A stretch of 5,463 nucleotides of DNA from an uncultured Treponema sp. (GTDB lineage: Bacteria > Spirochaetota > Spirochaetia > Treponematales > Treponemataceae), in the NCBI RefSeq assembly GCF_938029485.1, contig NZ_CALHGC010000387.1:1-5463 (forward strand). Direction: 5' to 3'. Made by a program: the position numbers and the translations under genes. This document shows positions 1 through 5,463 of this stretch, piece after piece. The number at the start of each line of letters is the position of its first letter. The stretch's first letter is position 1. Under the pieces are notes generated by a model. It worked only from the letters and a program-made list of their open reading frames with translations, did no database searches and had not been told where the DNA came from.

Positions 1-840
1 GCGGGATTCGTAGATAACCGACCCTCCAATAAAATATTTGGAGAGTCCGAAGAAGATCAGCATCATCGGGATGCTGGCAATAACGGCGGCTGCCATCATT
101 GCGCCTTCGTCGGTGCTCCGTTCGGCTGTAAATGAGGTGATGTACTGCGGGATAGTTTTCATCGTATCGGACTGGGAAACCAGCAGCGGCCACAGCAGAT
201 TATCCCACTGCGTCCTAAATGAAAGGATAGCGAGCGTTGCGATAACGGGTTTACAGTTCGGCAGTACGATATGCGAATAGATGGAAAACTCGTGCATTCC
301 ATCCACGCGCGCCGCATCCAAAAATTCATTCGGAAAGGTGATAAGGTATTGGCGCATCATAAAAATACCGAAGGCGCTCACCATAAAGGGCAGTATCAGC
401 CCCGTGTATGTGTTTTGAATATGCAGCTTCGTTGCAATCATGTACAGCGGTATCATAATAGCTTCAAACGGAATCATCATTGTTGCCATAATCAGCATAA
501 AGATGAGGTTCCGTCCGCGAAATCTGAATTTAGCCAGTCCGTAACCGGTGATGGATGCGAGGAGAACCGTGGTAAATGACACGCTAATCGCCACGATAAA
601 CGAGTTGATAATATTCCGAACGTAAATGTAATTGCCGTCGTTGCCTTTCATTGCCGTTATAAAGTTGACGTACTGCCAGCTTTCGGGAATCCATTTATAC
701 GGCATCTGCATAATCTCTTTTCCCGACATAAATGAAGCGGTCAACATAAAAATGAGCGGCATAACGGTAAAGGCTGCAAGCGCCAGCAATAATACTATTT
801 TAATAACCGAAAGCGCTTTTGTCGTCATAGATTGTTTCAT
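1..840 (-). CDS. Carbohydrate ABC transporter permease 2 (MalG/UgpE-like), 3' end cut by window edge
   Basis: Inner-membrane permease subunit of a CUT1-family sugar importer. It pairs with the permease encoded just upstream to form the channel. The frame is open for 280 codons from the ATG at 840 to the window edge with no stop. Family members usually run about 270-300 residues, so only a short C-terminal tail should be missing. An N-terminal membrane segment lies at about residues 10-36, with further hydrophobic segments at about 78-103, 111-135, 145-163, 196-220 and 247-270. The ATPase-docking EAA loop is at about 173-198: FLDAARVDG, then LPNCKP. The sequence before it (FGIFMMRQY at about 157-165) and the segment around WDNLLWPLL (212-220) are typical of MalG-type permeases. 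The start is supported by AGGAG at 846-850, five bases upstream. It follows the first permease gene by 30 bp, so the two are surely co-transcribed. The sugar is unknown. Confidence 0.93.
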   Translation of the reverse strand, partial: MKQSMTTKALSVIKIVLLLALAAFTVMPLIFMLTASFMSGKEIMQMPYKWIPESWQYVNFITAMKGNDGNYIYVRNIINSFIVAISVSFTTVLLASITGYGLAKFRFRGRNLIFMLIMATMMIPFEAIMIPLYMIATKLHIQNTYTGLILPFMVSAFGIFMMRQYLITFPNEFLDAARVDGMHEFSIYSHIVLPNCKPVIATLAILSFRTQWDNLLWPLLVSQSDTMKTIPQYITSFTAERSTDEGAMMAAAVIASIPMMLIFFGLSKYFIGGSVIYESR

Positions 841-870
841 ATTTACTCCTATGCCTCTTGCGACGCTCTC

Positions 871-1806
871 TTAATAATCCGTCTCGTCTGGTTTTGACGA
901 GCGGAATTGCAGCCATGTTAAAAAGAGCATGATCAAAAATAATACGATACTCATTGCACTTGCACGACCAATTCGCTGCAGCTTAATACCGGTTTGATAG
1001 ATATTCAACGTGATAACATTAATCGGCCCGAGCGACGCTCCATTCTGGGTAAAAAGATATTGAGTGCTGAAGGTTTTTAAACACTGTAGCATCGCCATAA
1101 TTGAAACCAATACGACCGTCGGTTTAAGGAGCGGCAGCGTAATCGACCAAAAGACTTGGAATCTATTTGCACCGTCAATTAAAGCCGCTTCGTACACCAC
1201 CGGAGGAATGGTCGAAAGACCGGTAATAAAAAGAATAACAAAGTATCCGATATATTTCCAAAAATATACAATCATTGTAGAAAGTTGAAGCATCGTACTG
1301 TTTAGCAACCATTGATGGTCAACGCCGGGAGTGGATAGGAGTTTATTAATCCAGTAATTCCCCAATCCGCGGGGATCAAAAATAAGCAGCCAAATAGCGG
1401 CGGCAACAACCGACGATAAAATAGCAGGCGTGTAATACGCTATCTGAAAGATTTTTTTAAAACTATCCCGCTTCAATGAGCTGATAAGCACCGCAAACAA
1501 AAGACTTAATATCACGAGCGGTATAAATGTTCCCAGCGTAAACACAACCGTTGCACGCAGCGAATTTAAGAACGACATCGGATTAGCGTATCGGGAAGCG
1601 TCAAAAATATAGAAATAATTTTGCAGCCCGACAAACTTAGGAGAAACATTACTGAGAACACGCTTATCGAAAAAGCTTTCGATGAACGCATTTATAATAG
1701 GATAAAAACTGAATACGGCAAAAAATAACACTGCGGGAGTAACGAAGATAACACCCCACCGTGCGATTTTTTTTTCGATACCGCCGCTTTTTTTTGAGTT
1801 AGACAT
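871..1806 (-). CDS. Carbohydrate ABC transporter permease 1 (MalF/UgpA-like)
   Basis: First membrane subunit of the CUT1-type sugar importer, 311 residues from the ATG at 1806, within the usual 290-315 range. About six membrane segments are visible, near residues 15-40, 85-111, 119-145, 172-195, 228-250 and 280-302. The EAA loop that contacts the ATPase is at 205-229: YEAALIDGAN, then LPLLKP. The pattern around YYTPAILSSVVAAAIW (124-139) is typical of MalF/UgpA-type proteins. The frame stays open upstream to a TTG at 1893. I prefer 1806 because AAAGGA at 1816-1821 sits nine bases before it and MSNSKKSGG followed by a basic stretch is a normal permease N-terminus. The extra 29 codons come from repeat-like DNA. 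The gene is separated from the binding-protein gene by a terminator and that repeat-like spacer. The sugar is not identifiable. Confidence 0.93.
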   Translation of the reverse strand: MSNSKKSGGIEKKIARWGVIFVTPAVLFFAVFSFYPIINAFIESFFDKRVLSNVSPKFVGLQNYFYIFDASRYANPMSFLNSLRATVVFTLGTFIPLVILSLLFAVLISSLKRDSFKKIFQIAYYTPAILSSVVAAAIWLLIFDPRGLGNYWINKLLSTPGVDHQWLLNSTMLQLSTMIVYFWKYIGYFVILFITGLSTIPPVVYEAALIDGANRFQVFWSITLPLLKPTVVLVSIMAMLQCLKTFSTQYLFTQNGASLGPINVITLNIYQTGIKLQRIGRASAMSIVLFLIMLFLTWLQFRSSKPDETDY

Positions 1807-1947
1807 AACCGCTTTTCCTTTACCGATGAATACTAGACCTGTTCGATAGCTTCGTTGTCGAAACGGAAGTTGCCGAACAGGTTTAATCAACAACTCCGAC
1901 GCAGAGCGTTGCCGAGGACGGCGGGTATTAAACCCTCCGCACGAATG
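1807..1947. repeat. Repeat-like, hairpin-forming spacer between binding-protein and permease genes
   Basis: This 141 bp lies after the terminator and before permease 1. It contains a 9 bp perfect inverted repeat (1837-1845 with 1874-1882, ACCTGTTCG and its complement). Nested inside is a second stem, 1849-1854 with 1859-1864, with a 4-base loop and one G-T pair. On the minus strand one frame reads as two short peptide-like phrases split by a stop (PAVLGNALRRSC, then LNLFGNFRFDNEAIEQV). A second frame runs in phase into permease 1. The same phrases seem familiar to me as short dispersed sequences in Treponema genomes, but that is memory, not a search. Alternatives are a remnant of an inserted element or an RNA stabilising structure between terminator and permease message. 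No clear promoter was found in it. Confidence 0.45.
1816..1821 (-). promoter_or_regulatory. Ribosome binding site that fixes the permease 1 start
   Basis: AAAGGA on the minus strand, nine bases before the ATG at 1806. It supports 1806 over the upstream in-frame TTG at 1893, which has no comparable site. Confidence 0.65.
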
Positions 1948-1980
1948 AAAAAGCCTCTAAAAACACCGTTTTTTAGAGGC
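1948..1980 (-). terminator. Intrinsic terminator after the sugar-binding protein gene
   Basis: An 11 bp perfect stem (1970-1980 with 1953-1963, GCCTCTAAAAA and its complement) closes a 6-base loop and is followed on the minus strand by five T (1952-1948). The U-tract exists only in the minus direction, 18 bases past the binding-protein stop. Located inside the transport unit, it probably lets only part of the transcription pass to the permeases, a common way to make more binding protein than permease. Confidence 0.85.
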
Positions 1981-1998
1981 CGTTAATGACTGTTTTAA

Positions 1999-3303
1999 CT
2001 ATTTGTTTTCTTCGTCAAGAATTTCTTGCGCTGTTGCTCGCAAAGACTCAAGCGCTTTTTCGGGAGCTACGCCGGACAGCATAACCGACTCGACTGCCGA
2101 GCGGATTGCCGTTTGCAGCTCCGCACTATTCGCTCCGTAATACACCATGTGTCCTTTGTTCATATCGTTGATAAATACATCGGAATACGGCATATCTTTG
2201 AGTGTCTGCGATTCGAGTAGCGCTTTGGTCGGCTGAATAATGTTACCGCCTTCACGTAGGTAGTCTTCACCGTGCTTGAGTAAAAAGCCGATGAGCTTCC
2301 ATGCAGCCTCCTGCTTCGCCTTGGAAATATCGTTGTTAACCATTAAGAAATGTCCGTAATAGCAAGCGGGAACTTCTTTAACTGCGTCCTTAAATTGAGG
2401 GAACGGAACGACCATCCATTCACCGCTATTATAGAAGTCGGGATTATCCTTGCGAATCCGCCCCTGCTGGTATAAACCGGTCGTTGCCATTGCAATGTCA
2501 TTATTGTCTTTATTGAACAGGTTACGTGCGCTCTTGTAGGTAGGAGAACCAAGGTTCTTTCCGGAGGGTCCCCAATCGCGCATAAAGGTAAGGAACTTGA
2601 TCCATGCTTCATCGCCGACAATCGCTGTTTTTCCATCATCGCTGATCAGCTGACCGCCGAGCTGCTCCACCATCGGAACAAAGGCAACAAGATAATACGG
2701 ATAGCGGAAATCGAACCCTCTGCGCACCAAGATATCGCCGTCGCGGATAACCAATTTTTCGGAAACGGCAACCATATCTTCCCATGTTTTGGGATAATCT
2801 TTTTCGGGATCCAAACCGGCATCGCGGAAAATCTTCTTATTGATATAGATACACCAGTTGGTAATTTCAAGCGGCAGACCGTATACTTTTCCGTCTTTTG
2901 TTACGGCATTGAGAATTTCCGGCAAATAGCTGTCATAGATAGCTGCCTGATCGGCATAACCGGCTGCTTTGGGATCGACCGGAGCGACTCTGCCGTTTGC
3001 AACATAAGAATATTCATCTTCGATAGATAAATTGAAAATATCCGGCCCCTGATTAGCCGCAAAAGCAGTCTGTACCAGCTCAATCAGCTTTGCAGCGCCC
3101 TGCGTCGTCCGCTCGACTTTGATATTCGGGTTATCCTTTTCAAATTCGGCGATAAGCTTTGTTTCAAGCTCGGTACGGGCGGGATCTTCATGCGTCCAAT
3201 AATGAAGCGTAATCGGCCCCTCTTCCTTTTTTTCCTGCGTACATGACATCAGAGCCGCAAGTATCAGCCCCGCAGCTAAAACGCCAATCATTTTTTTTAA
3301 CAT
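1999..3303 (-). CDS. Sugar ABC transporter substrate-binding lipoprotein (family 1 solute-binding protein)
   Basis: Extracytoplasmic receptor that captures a carbohydrate and delivers it to the two permeases encoded downstream. It has 434 residues, usual for CUT1 binding proteins. The N-terminus MLKK, a hydrophobic stretch (about 5-19) and Cys21 preceded by LMS form a lipoprotein signal with a relaxed, spirochaete-like lipobox; the charged linker QEKKEE follows. Family hallmarks are ITLHYWTHEDP (31-41), FEKDNPNIKV (54-63), GPDIFNLS (86-93), KVYGLPLEITNWCIYINKKIF (139-159, shown in part) and AGLDPEKDYPKTWEDM (162-177). The later NDIAMATTGLYQQG (268-281) matches the segment where such proteins carry a conserved G and aromatic residue. 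The start at 3303 has AAGGAG at 3313-3318, nine bases away. The gene has its own promoter upstream and a terminator 18 bases after its stop. The fold and role are secure; the ligand cannot be inferred. Confidence 0.95.
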   Translation of the reverse strand: MLKKMIGVLAAGLILAALMSCTQEKKEEGPITLHYWTHEDPARTELETKLIAEFEKDNPNIKVERTTQGAAKLIELVQTAFAANQGPDIFNLSIEDEYSYVANGRVAPVDPKAAGYADQAAIYDSYLPEILNAVTKDGKVYGLPLEITNWCIYINKKIFRDAGLDPEKDYPKTWEDMVAVSEKLVIRDGDILVRRGFDFRYPYYLVAFVPMVEQLGGQLISDDGKTAIVGDEAWIKFLTFMRDWGPSGKNLGSPTYKSARNLFNKDNNDIAMATTGLYQQGRIRKDNPDFYNSGEWMVVPFPQFKDAVKEVPACYYGHFLMVNNDISKAKQEAAWKLIGFLLKHGEDYLREGGNIIQPTKALLESQTLKDMPYSDVFINDMNKGHMVYYGANSAELQTAIRSAVESVMLSGVAPEKALESLRATAQEILDEENK

Positions 3304-3322
3304 AGGTTTATGCTCCTTTTTA

Positions 3323-3356
3323 CCCTCATCTGTATATTTGGTTGATTACGATGGGG
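3323..3356 (-). promoter_or_regulatory. Possible hairpin in the 5' leader of the sugar-binding protein mRNA
   Basis: On the minus strand CCCCATC (3356-3350) can pair with GATGAGGG (3330-3323) with a single bulged A and a 19-base AT-rich loop. It falls inside the roughly 58-base leader predicted from the promoter at 3369-3397, just before the Shine-Dalgarno at 3318-3313. It might affect mRNA stability or translation. Seven pairs around a large loop could also be chance. Confidence 0.3.
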
Positions 3357-3368
3357 GACATCTTTTTT

Positions 3369-3397
3369 ATTTTCTCACACTATCGGTGAAAGGTCAA
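3369..3397 (-). promoter_or_regulatory. Sigma-70-type promoter for the sugar transport genes
   Basis: On the minus strand TTGACC (3397-3392, five of six consensus bases) is followed after 17 bases by GAAAAT (3374-3369, four of six). Transcription would start near 3361, giving a leader of about 58 bases before the ATG at 3303. Spacing and -35 quality are good and the -10 is modest, as is common for an activated promoter. Repeated motifs lie directly upstream. Confidence 0.6.
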
Positions 3398-3449
3398 TTG
3401 GAAAACAAGACATTGGAAAGAAGGCAATATGTCAGAGTTGTATTCCAAT
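3397..3449. repeat. ATTGGAAA direct and inverted repeats upstream of the sugar promoter (candidate operator)
   Basis: ATTGGAAA occurs at 3397-3404 and again at 3412-3419, 15 bases apart. An inverted copy, TTCCAAT, is at 3443-3449, forming a 7 bp inverted repeat with 3412-3418. The first copy abuts the -35 box, a usual place for an activator to bind. The regulator is not in this window, so this is inference. Confidence 0.35.
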
Positions 3450-3521
3450 ATTATGTTAATTCGATACTTATGCACAATCATATACCGGAACGGACGGAAT
3501 AATTCTTTCCCCTTAGAACTC

Positions 3522-4184
3522 CTACCGCCGTTTTGCAAGCGCTGTGCTGATCCTCGTGCCGATAAATTGAATAAGCTCTACCATCACTAAAATGACGATG
3601 ACCGCCGCCAGCATAATATCGCTGCGGAACCGCTGATAGCCGTATCGGATCGCCAAATCGCCGAGACCGCCGCCGCCGATTGCACCTGCCATTGCCGAAT
3701 ACCCGATAAGGTTGATAATAGTCAGCGTAATGCCTGCAACGAGGGGCGGCAGCGCTTCCGGTATCATCACTTTAAAGATAATCTCCATCGTAGAAGAGCC
3801 CATCGCGAGAGCCGCTTGGATAACACCCCGATCGATTTCGAGCAAGGCACTTTCAATAACCCGCGCAACAAAAGGGGCGGCGGCGATGGAAAGCGGCACA
3901 ACCGTTGCGGCGGTTCCGATACTGGTGCCGATGATGAGCCGTGAAAACGGAAAGAGTAAAATCATCAATATAATAAACGGGAATGAGCGTAACACGTTTA
4001 CCACCCGGTCGATAAGTTGATGCAACACCGGTCTCGGCATAAGGTTCCCCTCCGCAGTGATGCACAGCAGCACGCCGAGCGGCGCCCCGAGTATAAAAGA
4101 AAAGAGCGTAGAAAAGAATACCATTATAAGCGTTTGCCCCGTCGCTGTTCCTACAAGCTGCACTAAGGTTGACCATGAACTCAT
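3522..4184 (-). CDS. metI: Methionine ABC transporter permease MetI
   Basis: Inner-membrane channel subunit of the methionine (MetNIQ-type) importer. It works as a homodimer with two MetN ATPases. Its 220 residues compare with about 217 in E. coli MetI, which it resembles closely along its length. Diagnostic segments are VLRSFPFIIL (64-73), IIGTSIG with VVPLSIAAAPFVAR (84-108), the EAA loop IQAALAMGSSTMEI with IPEALPPLV (122-149), and IGYSAMAGAIGGGGLG (160-175). About five membrane helices are visible, near 18-42, 62-80, 90-108, 148-168 and 190-210. The ATG overlaps the metN stop as ATGA (4181-4184), and GAGGAG at 4193-4198 inside the end of metN sits eight bases upstream, so the two are translationally coupled. 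No metQ follows. A related D-methionine or other amino-acid specificity cannot be excluded. Confidence 0.95.
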   Translation of the reverse strand: MSSWSTLVQLVGTATGQTLIMVFFSTLFSFILGAPLGVLLCITAEGNLMPRPVLHQLIDRVVNVLRSFPFIILMILLFPFSRLIIGTSIGTAATVVPLSIAAAPFVARVIESALLEIDRGVIQAALAMGSSTMEIIFKVMIPEALPPLVAGITLTIINLIGYSAMAGAIGGGGLGDLAIRYGYQRFRSDIMLAAVIVILVMVELIQFIGTRISTALAKRR

Positions 4185-5182
4185 TGATGTGTCTCCTCTA
4201 CTTTGATACCGTTTTGGTTGAGATAGGCAAATGCCTTTTGCATATTTTCGGGTGAACCGTTAATATCGACAAAGAGGGTTCCGACCACCGTTTCCCCGAC
4301 CTTTTGCATACCGCCTGCACAGATATTAAACTCAATACCGTAATCGCGGGAAATTTTACTCAAGACCGGCTCACTCGTAAGCTCGCCGGAGAACCGGAGC
4401 GTATAGGCGCCGCCGCTTTTCGACCATCGGATCAGCTGCGTGTCTTCGGGATTGAGCGGGTTGATATGCATTAAGAAGTCTTTGGTTACTTCCGACTTCG
4501 GCGCAGAAAAGATTTCACGCACGGAACCTGTTTCTGCCACGGCGCCGTTATCGATAACGGCCACTTGCTGACAGCAATCGCGTACTACTTCCATCTGATG
4601 CGTTATCATCACAACACTTAAATTCATATCCTTTTGCAGCCGCTTGAGGAGTTCCAAAATCGAGCGTGTTGTCTGTGGGTCAAGTGCGCTCGTCGCTTCA
4701 TCACAAAAGAGGATATCGGGGGAAACAGCCAAGGCACGGGCAATAGCAACCCGCTGTTTTTGCCCGCCGGATAGGGTACTTACCCGCGCATCACCGCGTC
4801 CTTCAAGCCCGACAACATTCAGCATTTCTTCCACTTTTGCTGCGATAGCACGCTTCGGCATTCCCGCAATTTCAAGCGGATAGGCGATATTGCCCGCAGC
4901 CGTGCGCGATGCAAATAAATTGAAATTCTGAAAAATCATCCCGATTTTTTTATGTTGATTCCGTAAGAGCTTGCCGGTCAATGTATCGACACGGGAATCC
5001 CCGTAGTAAATTTCTCCCGAATCCGCCGGTTCCAAAAGGCTTATCAGCCGCACGAGCGTCGATTTCCCCGCGCCGCTTTTTCCGATAATCCCAAAGATCG
5101 TATGAGAAGGAATTTCAAGGCTGATATTATCTACCGCTTGAAGTTCTCCATACCGTTTGTTTACGTTTACTAACCGTATCAT
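4181..5182 (-). CDS. metN: Methionine ABC transporter ATP-binding protein MetN
   Basis: Cytoplasmic ATPase that powers methionine uptake through MetI. From the ATG at 5182 it has 333 residues, close to the 343 of E. coli MetN. Visible in order: Walker A GKSGAGKST (34-42), Q-loop MIFQ (82-85), ABC signature LSGGQKQR (137-144), Walker B ILFCDEATSALD (157-168) and the switch histidine in MITHQ (H195). The C-terminal part, about 250-333, matches the NIL domain of MetN proteins. In E. coli that domain binds internal methionine and shuts the pump down. The frame continues four codons up to a TTG at 5194. I choose the ATG because MIRLVNVNKRYG aligns with other MetN N-termini. Neither start has a Shine-Dalgarno at normal distance. 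metI follows with an ATGA overlap. Confidence 0.95.
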   Translation of the reverse strand: MIRLVNVNKRYGELQAVDNISLEIPSHTIFGIIGKSGAGKSTLVRLISLLEPADSGEIYYGDSRVDTLTGKLLRNQHKKIGMIFQNFNLFASRTAAGNIAYPLEIAGMPKRAIAAKVEEMLNVVGLEGRGDARVSTLSGGQKQRVAIARALAVSPDILFCDEATSALDPQTTRSILELLKRLQKDMNLSVVMITHQMEVVRDCCQQVAVIDNGAVAETGSVREIFSAPKSEVTKDFLMHINPLNPEDTQLIRWSKSGGAYTLRFSGELTSEPVLSKISRDYGIEFNICAGGMQKVGETVVGTLFVDINGSPENMQKAFAYLNQNGIKVEETHQ

Positions 5183-5188
5183 CTGTAC

Positions 5189-5217
5189 ATACAAACAAAA
5201 TATAAAACCTCTGTCAA
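5189..5217 (-). promoter_or_regulatory. Candidate metNI promoter, immediately before the start codon
   Basis: On the minus strand a perfect TTGACA (5217-5212) is followed after 17 bases by TTGTAT (5194-5189, three of six). Transcription would then begin at or next to the ATG at 5182, giving a leaderless message. An alternative pairs TCGGCA (5228-5223) with TATATT (5204-5199, five of six) at an 18-base spacing, giving a leader of only about 10-12 bases. Either way there is no room for an ordinary ribosome binding site. Confidence 0.45.
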
Positions 5218-5226
5218 GTTATTGCC

Positions 5227-5248
5227 GATGCGTCAGGGTAAACGCATC
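5227..5248. repeat. Hairpin upstream of the metN promoter
   Basis: A 7 bp perfect inverted repeat GATGCGT (5227-5233) / ACGCATC (5242-5248) with an 8-base loop, ending about 10 bases before the TTGACA box on the minus strand. It could be an operator or part of the neighbouring repeat block. It lacks a T-tract and is not a convincing terminator. Confidence 0.4.
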
Positions 5249-5264
5249 AGACCGGTTTTCATAT

Positions 5265-5320
5265 CCGCCACGGATGGCGGTGGTACTAATCAGCAACAAG
5301 TTTTTCGTTAGAAAAACTTG
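5265..5320. repeat. Hairpin repeat unit 1
   Basis: A 5 bp stem, CCGCC (5265-5269) / GGCGG (5276-5280), encloses ACGGAT. A conserved GTGGT...CAGCA stretch follows, then a 10 bp perfect stem, 5297-5306 with 5311-5320, closing on GTTA. The same layout recurs at 5390-5448 with the first stems exactly 125 bp apart. Confidence 0.6.
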
Positions 5321-5356
5321 ACACGAACATTGTACAAGGAAGTACAATGTTCGTGT
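5321..5356. repeat. 15 bp perfect inverted repeat between the two repeat units
   Basis: ACACGAACATTGTAC (5321-5335) and its exact complement (5342-5356) flank a 6-base loop, AAGGAA. It directly abuts the stem ending at 5320. On the minus strand CAAGTTTTTC follows, so it might act as a weak terminator for a gene to the right, but the T run starts four bases late. Confidence 0.7.
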
Positions 5357-5389
5357 TACTCGCGGAAAAATTGAAACTATTCGACCGAA

Positions 5390-5448
5390 CTGCCAAGGAT
5401 GGCAGTGGTTCCATACAGCAGCGATGTTTTGGCAAAGCCAAAACTCGC
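5390..5448. repeat. Hairpin repeat unit 2
   Basis: CTGCC (5390-5394) / GGCAG (5401-5405) enclose AAGGAT. GTGGT...CAGCA follows, then a 12 bp stem (5421-5433 with 5437-5448, one bulged T at 5425) closing on AAA. It matches unit 1 in layout and in about 17 of 25 bases in the segment joining the two stems, while its second stem has a different sequence. Confidence 0.6.
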
Positions 5449-5463
5449 CTTCAACTGTTGTAC

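Larger units (their letters stand above)
3304..3521. other. Intergenic region between metI and the sugar-binding protein gene
   Basis: This 218 bp spacer is more AT-rich than its neighbours. It holds the promoter, the repeated motifs and the leader hairpin listed separately. I see no convincing intrinsic terminator after metI (no stem followed by a T run on the minus strand), so some read-through from metNI into the sugar genes is possible. I find no metQ remnant and no small gene. Confidence 0.5.
5219..5461 (-). pseudogene. Partial open frame in repeat-like DNA, start outside window, probably not a functional gene
   Basis: A minus-strand frame is open for 80 codons from the right edge to TAA at 5221-5219. 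It contains phrases such as FWLCQNIAAVWNHCHPWQFG and later LLLISTTAIRGGYENRSDAF. No start codon with a ribosome binding site is visible. The product is rich in W, C and H, resembles no family I recognise, and is built over several perfect hairpins. A second frame is also open from the edge to TAG at 5379-5377, including AKTSLLYGTTAILGSSVE. Two overlapping open frames over hairpins fit repeat DNA better than a gene. It could still be the 3' end of a real upstream gene cut by the window. Confidence 0.25.

Noticed and set aside
38..874. Plus-strand open frames opposite permease 2 (38-280, 271-579, 632-874)
   Set aside because: They are antisense to an intact permease, show no family resemblance or ribosome binding sites, and mirror the codon pattern of the real gene.
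1807..1893. 29-residue N-terminal extension of permease 1 starting at TTG 1893
   Set aside because: The extension lies in repeat-like DNA, is not permease-like, and the ATG at 1806 has a properly spaced ribosome binding site. Its presence in phase is noted as a finding.
2343..3083. Shorter minus-strand frames inside the binding-protein gene
   Set aside because: They are out-of-frame shadows of a well-supported lipoprotein gene, with no features of their own.
3440..3480. Second promoter (TTGTGC, 18 bases, TAATAT) further upstream of the sugar-binding protein gene
   Set aside because: The -35 matches only three of six bases and the region is AT-rich, so chance is likely; the promoter at 3369-3397 is better.
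3712..4176. Alternative frames on both strands within metI
   Set aside because: metI is unmistakable in its own frame, and these have no supporting motifs.
5183..5194. TTG start of metN four codons upstream
   Set aside because: The ATG matches the normal MetN N-terminus. The nearest purine-rich GAGG is about 13 bases before the TTG, too far, and the TTG overlaps the likely -10 element.
5265..5448. CRISPR array
   Set aside because: There are only two diverged units with no identical repeat and no regular spacers.
5195..5463. SAM (S-box) or other methionine riboswitch ahead of metN
   Set aside because: The hairpins here do not show the conserved S-box elements, and both candidate promoters lie downstream of most of them, so they would not be in the metN transcript.

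Overview
The window carries two ABC import systems, all on the minus strand, so it reads right to left. Base composition is intermediate. The solute-binding protein is a lipoprotein with a relaxed lipobox, and two intergenic stretches are hairpin-rich and repeat-like. The style suggests a host-associated spirochaete, most likely a Treponema. That is an inference from familiarity, not something the window proves.

Right to left: positions 5463-5219 hold hairpin-rich, repeat-like DNA with a partial open frame and no convincing complete gene. At 5217-5189 lies a candidate promoter almost touching the next start. metN (5182-4181) and metI (4184-3522) overlap by ATGA and encode the ATPase and permease of a methionine importer. 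The substrate-binding partner MetQ is not visible. A 218 bp spacer (3521-3304) holds a good promoter, repeated motifs just upstream of it and a possible 5' leader hairpin. Then comes a CUT1-type carbohydrate importer: binding lipoprotein (3303-1999), an intrinsic terminator (1980-1948), a repeat-like spacer, permease 1 (1806-871) and permease 2 (840-1, running off the left edge only a little short of its usual length).

The sugar genes form one transport unit: the lipoprotein captures the ligand outside the cytoplasmic membrane and the two permeases form the channel. No cognate ATPase is present, so a shared MsmK/UgpC-type ATPase from elsewhere is probably used. The terminator after the binding-protein gene would make that protein more abundant than its permeases. 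The sugar cannot be named from sequence alone. The most unusual parts are the two repeat-like intergenic blocks (about 1807-1947 and 5219-5463) and the metN start, which lacks a usable Shine-Dalgarno and may be leaderless. I found no RNA genes, CRISPR array, transposase or origin.
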